The position numbers and the translations under genes are program-made. Shown piece after piece: positions 19,023-27,001 of a stretch of 64,000 nucleotides of DNA. The stretch is taken from positions 62,001 through 126,000 of the forward strand of contig JAFRPH010000021.1 in NCBI GenBank assembly GCA_017429205.1, given 5' to 3'. Position 1 is the stretch's first letter. Each line of letters starts with the position of its first letter. This DNA is from Bacteroidales bacterium. Its GTDB lineage: Bacteria > Bacteroidota > Bacteroidia > Bacteroidales > UBA932. The notes beneath the pieces are model-generated. The model worked only from the letters and a program-made list of their open reading frames with translations. It had not been told where the DNA came from and did not search any database.

Positions 19023-20825
19023 ATGAAAAAGATAATCATTCCCGTACTGATGCTCCTGGCCGGATTCGCTTTCACCGGCTGCGACGACCTGCTGGACGCC
19101 GTCCCCAAGGACCGGCTTTCCGCCGACACGTTCTTCAAGAGCGAGAGTGAGCTCCAGGCATACTCCATCGGCTTCTATGAACTGTTCCCCACCTCGGAGC
19201 TGTATGTGGCCAACGACGACCACTTCACCCAGAACAACATGTCCAACGAGGGCATGGGCAAGCGCACCATTCCGGCCAGCGGCAGCGGCTGGAGCTGGTC
19301 GGCCCTCCGCAACATCAACACCCTGCTGGAGAACGTCGGCAACTGCCCGGACGAGCAGGTCCGCGTCAAGTATACGGCCCTCACCCGTTTCTTCCGCGCC
19401 TACTTCTATTTCGCCAAGGTCAAGCGCTTCGGCGACGTCCCGTGGTATGACAAGCCCCTGGGCTCCACGGACACCGAGGAACTCAACAAGCCCCGCGACA
19501 GCCGCGAGCTGATCCTCGAGAAGATGATCGAGGACCTGGACTTCGCGATTGCGAACCTCCCCTCCACCAAGAGCGCGTACGAGGTCACGAAATGGACGGC
19601 CATGGCCCTGAAATCCCGTGTCCTGCTGTTCGAAGGCACCTTCCGCAAGTATCACGCGGGGGATCCCGCCCTCGCCACCCTGCCTGCCAATGCCAAGGAC
19701 TACAAGTGGTACCTGAACGAGTGCGCCAAGGTCTCCCTGGAGTTCATCCAGTCCAGCGGCTACGGCCTGCACACCGGCGAAGTGAACACCTGCTACCGGG
19801 AGCTGTTCACCACGATGAACGCCACCGACCTGACGGACGAAGTGATCCTCGCCCGCGACTACAACAAGGCCTATGGCGCCATCCACAGCTCCGGCAACAC
19901 GATGACCGTCGGTTCGATGGGCTGCCCGGCCATGACCCGCAAGCTCGTGGCCAGCTACCTGATGAAGGACGGCTCCCGCTTCACCGACAAGGCCGGCTGG
20001 GAGACGATGACCTTCCAGGAGGAAACCCGGGACCGCGACCCGCGTCTTGCCCAGAGCATCCGTACCCCCGGCTACAAGCGCATGGGCGAGGAGACCTTCA
20101 CGGCCCCTGACCTGAAGGTGTCCTTCACCGGCTACCATCCGGACAAGTACGTGACCACCCTGGACCAGGACTCCTACAACAACTCCGACATCGACCTGAT
20201 CATCTTCCGCGCCGCGGAAATCCTCCTCAACTACGCGGAGGCCCTGGCCGAATCCGGCACCCTGACGCAGGAGGCCCTGGACCTGTCCGTGAACAAGCTG
20301 CGTGACCGCGTGGGCATGCCGCACCTGGACATGGCCGCCGCCAACGCCAATCCGGACGCTTTCCTCACCAATCCCGCTTTCGGCGGCTACCAGAGCTCCG
20401 TGCTCGCCGCCGACGCCAACAAGGGCGTCATCCTCGAAATCCGCCGCGAGCGCGGCATCGAGCTTGCCCAGGAGGGCCACCGCTACTACGACCTGATGCG
20501 CTGGAAGGAAGGAAAGGTCTTCGAGGCCCCCTTCTACGGCATGTACCTCCCCGGCGTGGGCGTGTACGACCTGGATGGCAACGGCACCGACGACTTCGAG
20601 GTCTATGCCTCCGCCGCCACCTCCAAGGCCGCGGTCACCAAGAAGCTGGGCTCCGACGTCATCCTCAAGGACGGCGAATCCGGCATGATCCTGCTGCACA
20701 GCGACGTCTCCCGTTCCTGGAATGAAAACAGAGACTACTTGTACCCCATCCCGACGGACGACCGCAACCTCACCGGGGGCGCGCTCACCCAGAATCCGGG
20801 CTGGGAGGACGGCTTGAAATTCTAA
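19023..20825 (+). CDS. susD: SusD/RagB-family glycan-binding lipoprotein
   Basis: About 600-residue surface lipoprotein that caps the SusC barrel and captures substrate. The lipobox is FTGC, followed by DDLLDAVPKDRLSADTFF, the usual SusD opening. TPR-like helices (FFRAYFYFAKVKRFGDVPW) are typical, and the C-terminus has the family motif YLYPIP. An ATG at 19011 overlaps the susC stop and is four codons upstream; MKK at 19023 gives a cleaner signal peptide, but either could be used. Translation is likely coupled to susC. Confidence 0.95.
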   Translation: MKKIIIPVLMLLAGFAFTGCDDLLDAVPKDRLSADTFFKSESELQAYSIGFYELFPTSELYVANDDHFTQNNMSNEGMGKRTIPASGSGWSWSALRNINTLLENVGNCPDEQVRVKYTALTRFFRAYFYFAKVKRFGDVPWYDKPLGSTDTEELNKPRDSRELILEKMIEDLDFAIANLPSTKSAYEVTKWTAMALKSRVLLFEGTFRKYHAGDPALATLPANAKDYKWYLNECAKVSLEFIQSSGYGLHTGEVNTCYRELFTTMNATDLTDEVILARDYNKAYGAIHSSGNTMTVGSMGCPAMTRKLVASYLMKDGSRFTDKAGWETMTFQEETRDRDPRLAQSIRTPGYKRMGEETFTAPDLKVSFTGYHPDKYVTTLDQDSYNNSDIDLIIFRAAEILLNYAEALAESGTLTQEALDLSVNKLRDRVGMPHLDMAAANANPDAFLTNPAFGGYQSSVLAADANKGVILEIRRERGIELAQEGHRYYDLMRWKEGKVFEAPFYGMYLPGVGVYDLDGNGTDDFEVYASAATSKAAVTKKLGSDVILKDGESGMILLHSDVSRSWNENRDYLYPIPTDDRNLTGGALTQNPGWEDGLKF

Positions 20826-20837
20826 ACGGACTGTACC

Positions 20838-22535
20838 ATGAAAAGAATCGCATCATATCTCCTTCTCCTCTCCTTCGCGCTGGCTTTCACCGCCTGCCGC
20901 GAAAAGGAGCAGCCGACCGTCGCCCAGATGAAGGGCGTGTTCTACGCCGGCGCCCCGGGGCTCGAAGAGGTCATCGAAATCGTGCCCGGCAAGAGCAAGA
21001 CCGTGGACCTGCAGGCCTATGCCGACCAGGTGTCCGACATCGTCCTCAACCTGACGCTGAAGGTCGATCCCGACGGGGCCGCCGCCTACAACGGCGCCCA
21101 CGGCACCGACTATCCGATGTGCCCGGGTTCCGCCTATGAGTTCACGACCAACAAGGTGCTGATGCCTCGCTACGGTAAGGCGTCCACCTCGGCCAAGCTC
21201 AAGCTCACGGCCTCCGGCCTGGAAGAGGATGTCGTCTATGTGGTCCCCGTCAACATCGACGAGGTGATCGGCACCGACAACTGGGAGCGTTCCTCCTCCC
21301 CGTATGCCTATGTGCTGGTGAAGCGGGCCTATGTGGCTCCGGACGCCGGTACCGGCACCAAGAACGACCCGTACAACATCTACAACACGGCGGACCTCCT
21401 GAAGATGTCCGAACTGCTGGTCCCCGGGACCAAGATCTACTTCCGCCTGAAGGCCGACATCGACATGACCGGCATCGACTGGGTCCCGCTCAACTTCGCG
21501 TCGCCCTACGAGAACCTCATCGACTTCGACGGCAACGGACATACCATCAGCAACTTCACTTCCACCTTCGCCAACTATCCGAGCTTCTTCGGCGTGCTGT
21601 ACGGCAGCTGCCATGACGTGACCTTCACGAACGCCGTGATCGAGAGCGCCGTCGGCGGCGCCACCGGCATCATCGCCAGCTACTGCGGCACCACCAACAT
21701 GCCCGGCGAGGCGCACCGCGTCCATGTCCAGGGCCGGGTGACTTCCCCGGGCGGCAACAAGAACGGCACGGGCGGCCTCTTCGGCCGTATCTGGGGCGCG
21801 AACATCACCGCCTGCTCCGCCGATGTGGAGATCGAGAGCGGCGAGGACTACGTGGGCGGCATCTTCGGCTATGACACGGGCGCCTCCACGGTCAGCGACT
21901 GCTGGACGAAGGGCCGTGTCAAGGCCGGCTCCAAGGTGGGCGGCATCGGCGGCGGCTTCATCAAGGCCGACTCCGAAATGTACAACTGCTTCTCGCTGAT
22001 GACGGTCGAAGGTTCCTTCCAGTATGCCGGCATCCTCGGTCACGCGAACCTGGACCAGAAGAACGCCAACACGACCAACACCCCGAACAACCATATCGAG
22101 GGCTGCATCGCCTGGAACGACGAGATCAAGTCCCACGCGACGGATGGTGCCGAGCACTACAGCAGCGGTGTCATCGTCGGCTTCACGGCGACGCAGAATT
22201 ACCTCGCCAAGTGCTTCCGCAAGGCGGACATCGCCTTCTCGGAGTGCCCCGTGAACGCCGAACTCGGTTACGTGGTCACCAACCAGGGGAACGCCGGTCC
22301 CGGCGCCCCGCTGGTGGTCGGCACGAACACCTATGACTTCGCCTACCACGGCCTGGCGGCCCCTGCGGACGCCACCGTCACCTCCCTGGCCCGTTCCCTG
22401 GGCTGGAGCGACTCCGTGTGGGATTTCAGCACCCCGATCCCGACCCTCAAGGCCGGCACCGGTGGCGGCGGCGACGAGAATGTCAACGCCGGCGGCCAGC
22501 TCCCGGACTATCCCGAGCACGACTTCTTCAACTAA
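20838..22535 (+). CDS. DUF1735 lipoprotein with GLUG-type beta-helix C-terminus
   Basis: 565-residue lipoprotein (lipobox FTAC followed by REKEQ, charged and acidic as in surface-exported lipoproteins). The N-terminal part (about 30-155) resembles the DUF1735/BT_3987-like domain that often accompanies SusC/SusD. The rest is a repetitive, GLUG-like beta-helix (LIDFDGNGHTISNFT, GGIFGYDTGASTVSDCW, GGIGGGF). It probably acts as an extra surface glycan-binding protein or adhesin. The C-terminal half is clearly paralogous to that of the next gene. A Gly/Asp-rich tail ends the protein. Confidence 0.8.
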   Translation: MKRIASYLLLLSFALAFTACREKEQPTVAQMKGVFYAGAPGLEEVIEIVPGKSKTVDLQAYADQVSDIVLNLTLKVDPDGAAAYNGAHGTDYPMCPGSAYEFTTNKVLMPRYGKASTSAKLKLTASGLEEDVVYVVPVNIDEVIGTDNWERSSSPYAYVLVKRAYVAPDAGTGTKNDPYNIYNTADLLKMSELLVPGTKIYFRLKADIDMTGIDWVPLNFASPYENLIDFDGNGHTISNFTSTFANYPSFFGVLYGSCHDVTFTNAVIESAVGGATGIIASYCGTTNMPGEAHRVHVQGRVTSPGGNKNGTGGLFGRIWGANITACSADVEIESGEDYVGGIFGYDTGASTVSDCWTKGRVKAGSKVGGIGGGFIKADSEMYNCFSLMTVEGSFQYAGILGHANLDQKNANTTNTPNNHIEGCIAWNDEIKSHATDGAEHYSSGVIVGFTATQNYLAKCFRKADIAFSECPVNAELGYVVTNQGNAGPGAPLVVGTNTYDFAYHGLAAPADATVTSLARSLGWSDSVWDFSTPIPTLKAGTGGGGDENVNAGGQLPDYPEHDFFN

Positions 22536-22549
22536 TAAATGCATCAGAT

Positions 22550-24589
22550 ATGAAAACAAGATATTTCTTTGCCTTGTCGCTCCTTGCCCTCGCCTTCTCC
22601 TGCGGCAAGGAAGTCCAGGACCCGATGCCCGGTCCGGACGATCTGGTGACCATCAGCGCCATCCTGCCCGACGCGCCCGCCACGCGCGGCGCCGGCCTGG
22701 AGACGAAACTTTCCTGGACCTGGAATTCCGGGGACAAGATCACCGTCATCGGTGAGACCACCGAGATCTTCAAGATCAAGGAGGGATTCTCGCCCAAGAA
22801 GGCCGAGTTCGTCGGCAAGCCCGTGAAGGGCAAGACCTTCACGATCCTCTATCCCGGCCAGGACGCCGTCGAACAGGACTGGAGCGTCCAGACCCAGAAG
22901 GGAAACAACAGCCTCTCGCACCTCCGCTATGAGGCGGCGCTCGAGAATGTCGACGACTACTTCACTTTCGCCTTCGACCCCGCGTGGGCCGCGGAGCATG
23001 CCGGCACCCTCAAGCAGACCGGTGTCCTGAAGCTCACGGTCGAGGTGCCCGAAGGAATCACGGAGCCCACTTCGATCGCCGTCACCGCCGACACGCCCCT
23101 CTTCTACAAGGGAAACGGCGAGGAGGAGAAGACGGACAAGCTCCAACTCAACCTGACCGGCTGCACGCCCGAAGACGGCGTCCTGACGGCCTGGTTCAAC
23201 ACCTCCTGGAACGCGGCCGAAGTGCCTTCCGGCGCGACGCTCTACGTCGTCCTGGGCGGTAACGACAAGCTCCTGAGCCGCGACGTGCTGTTCTCGAAGG
23301 CATCCACCCTGGAGACGGGCGTGGTGAACCTGTTCACCCTCTCCGGCGGCGGCTGGGCCGATGAAGCCCAGAACGCCCACTATGCCGGTGGAAAGGGCAC
23401 GAAGGTCGCCCCCTGGATCATCGAGACGCCGGAGCAGCTGGCCTGCCTGGCCGGCGACCTGGCGGCCGGTTCGATCCGGTATGCGAAGCTGAATGCCGAC
23501 ATCGACCTGAACGGCATCGAGTGGACGCCGCTGAACAATGTCGAGCCGTACAACAAGCTCCTCGACTTCGACGGCGACGGCCATACCATTTCCAACCTCA
23601 CGGTGGGCGAGACCCCGTACGCCAGCTTCGCCGGCGTGCTGTACGGCTCCATCAAGAACGTCACCTTCGAGGGCGCCTCGATCGACGCGGGCGCCAACGT
23701 CGGCGGCGTGGTGGCCGGCTATGTGGGCATGACCACCGACCTCATCGGCTGCACGGTCACGGGTGTCACCGTGAAGAACTCCCACGTGACCGGCTCCGTC
23801 AACAACCTGGGCGGCTTCATCGGCGTCACGGACTACACCGGCGCGGTCTTCGAGGATTGCACCATCGAAGGCGGCTCGGTCGTCCCTTCGGCCAACATCC
23901 GGTACGTGGGCGGCTTCGTGGCCAACGTCAACAAGGGCGCCAACTTCAAGCGCTGCACGGTGAAGGGCGTCACCATCGACGCGGCCGGAAGCAACCGCGT
24001 GGGCGGCTTCGCCGGCCAGGCCGGCCGCTATGACGGCTGCGAGATCACCCAGTGCGTCGTGGAGAACGTCACGATGAAGGGCGGCCAGAACTCGGCCGGT
24101 TTCGTGGGCGTGAACTACTTCTCGAACATCAACAAGTGCGCGGTCATCGGCGGCACCATCACGGCGGGGAATACCAATGTCGCCGGTTTCGCCGGCTATC
24201 CGGAAGGCAATGCCTCCGTGAAGTGCCAGATGACCGACTGCTATTCGACCATGAAGGTCGAGGGCGGCAGCCGGGCCAACATCGGCGGCTTCATCGGCAT
24301 CGCCAAGGGCCTGATCGTCGTGAAGAACTGCTACGCGGCCGGGGAAGTGACCGGCACGGACGCCAAGACCGGCATCTTCGCCGGCAGCGTGGACGTGAAC
24401 ACCGCGGCCATCTCTTCCTGCATCGGCTGGAACGCCACCCTTCCTTTCGCCGGCGCCGTCAAGGACGGCTCCACCGAGGTCAAGGACAACTATGCCGGCG
24501 CCGAGGGCACCCTTTCCGCCAAGGCGACCGAAATGGGCTGGAGCGCCGACATCTGGGACTTCAGCACCGATATGCCTAAACTGAAGTAG
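22550..24589 (+). CDS. Fimbrillin-like lipoprotein with GLUG repeats
   Basis: 679-residue lipoprotein (lipobox AFSC, then GKEVQDP). The first 300 residues resemble the fimbrillin/Mfa-like family (an ATRGAG segment, then WNSGDKITVIG). The C-terminal half carries six or so GLUG-type repeats such as GGVVAGYVG, GGFIGVTDYTG, GGFVANVNKG and GGFAGQAG. It is predicted to be a surface protein for binding or adhesion. The ATG at 22550 gives a proper signal peptide; a longer frame from 22418 lies over the previous gene and is not used. The last 280 residues parallel the preceding protein, down to the WDFST end motif. Confidence 0.78.
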   Translation: MKTRYFFALSLLALAFSCGKEVQDPMPGPDDLVTISAILPDAPATRGAGLETKLSWTWNSGDKITVIGETTEIFKIKEGFSPKKAEFVGKPVKGKTFTILYPGQDAVEQDWSVQTQKGNNSLSHLRYEAALENVDDYFTFAFDPAWAAEHAGTLKQTGVLKLTVEVPEGITEPTSIAVTADTPLFYKGNGEEEKTDKLQLNLTGCTPEDGVLTAWFNTSWNAAEVPSGATLYVVLGGNDKLLSRDVLFSKASTLETGVVNLFTLSGGGWADEAQNAHYAGGKGTKVAPWIIETPEQLACLAGDLAAGSIRYAKLNADIDLNGIEWTPLNNVEPYNKLLDFDGDGHTISNLTVGETPYASFAGVLYGSIKNVTFEGASIDAGANVGGVVAGYVGMTTDLIGCTVTGVTVKNSHVTGSVNNLGGFIGVTDYTGAVFEDCTIEGGSVVPSANIRYVGGFVANVNKGANFKRCTVKGVTIDAAGSNRVGGFAGQAGRYDGCEITQCVVENVTMKGGQNSAGFVGVNYFSNINKCAVIGGTITAGNTNVAGFAGYPEGNASVKCQMTDCYSTMKVEGGSRANIGGFIGIAKGLIVVKNCYAAGEVTGTDAKTGIFAGSVDVNTAAISSCIGWNATLPFAGAVKDGSTEVKDNYAGAEGTLSAKATEMGWSADIWDFSTDMPKLK

Positions 24590-24590
24590 C

Positions 24591-25694
24591 ATGAAACGCA
24601 GAAACCTCTATTTCATCGCGGTTTTCCTCCCCCTGCTGGTCTGGTCCTGCGGGGGGAAGGACAACCCCGACCTGATCCCCCCGCCCCCGACCCCTTCCGG
24701 CAACGAGCCGGGTGGTGGCAGTGGCGGCAGTGGCGGCAGTGGCGGAGACGGCGGTGGCGGCGGCGGAACGAACCCCGGGGAAGCCAATCGCGGCAAGGTG
24801 GTCCGGCCTCAAGCCGGCAACGGCTGGACGGTCTCCACGGTCCGGGAAGGCATCACCTACTATGCCTATTCCGGCAAGGATGCGGTGACCGGCGTCAACC
24901 AGGAAGCCTTCGCCATCGACCTGGACCTGTCGAATCCGAACTATACCGTCGCGCTGACCCATACGATTCCGGCGGCGGTTACGTCCGATGTCTACAAGAA
25001 CAACAAGGCGATTGTGGCGATGAACGCCGGCTATGAGGCCGGGTCGATCTTCATCAAGATTGGCGGGGTCACCAAATCCGCCATTCCCAACACGCAGATC
25101 TCGGATACCGGCGTCGCCAACTGGAAGAGCGAAGCCGCATTCTTCTGCGACGGCGTGCGGAACGTCAGCATCGCGAAGGCCGGCGACTTGATCCGTCCCT
25201 ATAAGGCGCCTGACAATTACCAGGCCTTGGTGACGAAGCAGCGTAACTTCTATATGCAGCGCTCGGACAAGTACATCATCTCCAGCGCGCCGATGCTGCT
25301 CGACGATTACAATCCCGTCGGGGAGACCTACATCGACAGTTCCGTCAGCAACTGGAACAGCCTTAGCTCGGAGCATCCGCAGTATCACCAGCGCAAGCGG
25401 CATCCCCGCACGGCGGTGGCCCTCACGCACGACAACCATCTGATCATGCTCGTCGTGGACGGCCGTACCACCATCAGCAACGGTATGTCGGCCAAGGAAC
25501 TGACGCAGTTCCTGGTGAAGTACTTCAACCCGCAGTACGCCCTCAACATGGACGGCGGCGGCTCCACGGCATTGTGTGTCGAAGGATTGGGCAATGCGGA
25601 AACGCACTTGGTCAACAAGCCCTGCGACTCCGGCGGCCGCGCGGACAAGCAGCGCGCGCGGGATACGCATTTCGTGATCCTTGAAGCCCAGTAG
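24591..25694 (+). CDS. Phosphodiester glycosidase (NAGPA/DUF2233) lipoprotein
   Basis: 367-residue lipoprotein (Cys20 in LLVWSC, followed by GGKDNPD). A Pro-rich then Gly/Ser-rich tether (about 30-60) holds the catalytic domain away from the membrane. The NAGPA domain (about 75-367) shows IVAMNAGYE, RHPRTAVAL and the conserved NMDGGGS (about 319-325). The family includes the eukaryotic uncovering enzyme, which removes GlcNAc from a GlcNAc-1-phospho-6-mannose phosphodiester, so the likely reaction is splitting a sugar from a sugar phosphodiester. One base separates it from the previous stop. The same domain recurs, fused to a phosphatase, two genes downstream. Confidence 0.87.
   Translation: MKRRNLYFIAVFLPLLVWSCGGKDNPDLIPPPPTPSGNEPGGGSGGSGGSGGDGGGGGGTNPGEANRGKVVRPQAGNGWTVSTVREGITYYAYSGKDAVTGVNQEAFAIDLDLSNPNYTVALTHTIPAAVTSDVYKNNKAIVAMNAGYEAGSIFIKIGGVTKSAIPNTQISDTGVANWKSEAAFFCDGVRNVSIAKAGDLIRPYKAPDNYQALVTKQRNFYMQRSDKYIISSAPMLLDDYNPVGETYIDSSVSNWNSLSSEHPQYHQRKRHPRTAVALTHDNHLIMLVVDGRTTISNGMSAKELTQFLVKYFNPQYALNMDGGGSTALCVEGLGNAETHLVNKPCDSGGRADKQRARDTHFVILEAQ
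24712..24768 (+). repeat. Gly/Ser low-complexity coding repeat (linker)
   Basis: Repeated ggcagtggc-type units encode a Gly/Ser/Asp tether in the phosphodiester glycosidase. It is a likely site of length variation by replication slippage. Confidence 0.6.
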
Positions 25695-25697
25695 CCT

Positions 25698-26993
25698 ATG
25701 ACCAGGCGGCTTTCCCTGCTGCTGGTGGCGGTCCTGGCAATCGTTGCCTGCAGCCCTCGGCTCGCGCCCGGGAGCGCGTCCTCCGAAGGCACGGCATTCA
25801 TGCCGCGCCCGGAGGGCTTCACCGACCGCTACGCGCGAGAAGAGATGGTCATCCTGAGCCGGCACAACATCCGGTCGCCGCTGAGCGGCCCGGGTTCCGT
25901 GCTGTCGCGGATCACGCCGCACGAGTGGTTCGACTGGAGCTCCGCCCCCGGCGAGCTGTCGCTCCGCGGCGGCGCGCTGGAGATGGAGATGGGCCAGTTC
26001 TTCCGGGAGTGGCTCGTCGGCGAAGGCTTCTTCGTCAAGGACGGGGTTCCGGAGGCGGGGAGCGTCCGCTTCTATGCCAATTCCATCCAGCGCACCCGCG
26101 CCACGGCCCGCGCTTTCGCCGCCGGGATGTTCCCGATGGCCGACATCGACGTGGAGCAGCACACCCCGCTGGGGACGATGGACCCGGTGTTCAACCCGCA
26201 GATCACCCGCCTTTCCGACGGCTTCCTCGCGAAAGCCTATGCGGAAATCGAGGCGATGGGCGGGCCGGACGCGCCGCTGAAAGCGAAGTACGCGCTCCTT
26301 GAGAAGGTCCTGGACATCAAATCCAGCCCGGCGGCCCGCCACGACACGACGGCTTTCGGACAATTCCCGTCGTCGGTCCATTTCGAAGTGGGCAAGGAGC
26401 CGATGATGCGCGGCGGTCTGAAGATGGCCTGCTCCGCCTCGGACGCCTTGACACTCCAGTATTACGAGGAACCGGATGTGGTGAAAGCCGGCTTCGGGCA
26501 CAAACTGTCCGAGAAGGACTGGGCCGACCTCTCCTCCGTGAAAGACTGGTACCAGGACGTGCTGTTCGCCGCGCCCAGCGTGGCCGCGAACGTGGCGCAT
26601 CCGATGCTCCGGGAACTCCTTGCGGAGCTGCGGACATCCGGGCGCAAGTTCGCCTTCCTTTGTGGGCACGACTCCAATATCGGCAGCGTCCTGGCGGCGC
26701 TCGGGGTCGAACCCTATGACGCCCCCGCGGCCATCGAGACGAAAACCCCCATCGGCGGGAAGATTCTCTTCGAGAAGTTCCGCGGCCGGGACGGGAAGCT
26801 GTATGCCGACCTCTGGCTCGTCTGCGCCTCCGCCGACCAGCTCCGGGAGGTGACCCTCCTCGCGCCGGAGAATCCTCCGATGTCGCTCCAACTGCATTTG
26901 AAAGGCCTGACGCCCCATGCCGACGGCCTGTACCTGTTCGCCGACCTCGAACTTCGCTTTGTCGAGGCCATCGACCTGTATGAAACCTTTTGA
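25698..26993 (+). CDS. agp: Histidine acid phosphatase, glucose-1-phosphatase-like (Agp)
   Basis: 431-residue branch-2 histidine phosphatase. The nucleophile is His56 in SRHNIRSPL; Asn in place of the usual Gly of RHGxRxP is shared with E. coli Agp (RHNLRAP, from memory). LGTMDPVFNP and the catalytic His-Asp at 324-325 (GHDSNIGSVLAAL) also fit Agp. The expected reaction is dephosphorylation of sugar phosphates such as glucose 1-phosphate, possibly inositol phosphates. The lipobox is IVAC followed by SPRLAPG with no acidic run, which suggests a periplasm-facing anchor. It sits three bases after the NAGPA gene. Confidence 0.9.
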   Translation: MTRRLSLLLVAVLAIVACSPRLAPGSASSEGTAFMPRPEGFTDRYAREEMVILSRHNIRSPLSGPGSVLSRITPHEWFDWSSAPGELSLRGGALEMEMGQFFREWLVGEGFFVKDGVPEAGSVRFYANSIQRTRATARAFAAGMFPMADIDVEQHTPLGTMDPVFNPQITRLSDGFLAKAYAEIEAMGGPDAPLKAKYALLEKVLDIKSSPAARHDTTAFGQFPSSVHFEVGKEPMMRGGLKMACSASDALTLQYYEEPDVVKAGFGHKLSEKDWADLSSVKDWYQDVLFAAPSVAANVAHPMLRELLAELRTSGRKFAFLCGHDSNIGSVLAALGVEPYDAPAAIETKTPIGGKILFEKFRGRDGKLYADLWLVCASADQLREVTLLAPENPPMSLQLHLKGLTPHADGLYLFADLELRFVEAIDLYETF

Positions 26994-27001
26994 CCTTTGA
27001 A

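Noticed and set aside
15760..20825. Assigning the SusCD pair to starch or another known polysaccharide
   Set aside because: No glycoside hydrolase or lyase is in the operon, and SusC/D sequences alone do not give substrate.
22418..22549. Longer start for the fimbrillin-like protein
   Set aside because: It overlaps the previous gene in another frame and would bury the lipoprotein signal; the ATG at 22550 fits.
24712..24768. Tandem GGC-rich repeats as a possible CRISPR or satellite array
   Set aside because: They are short, in frame and encode a Gly/Ser linker; no spacers are present.
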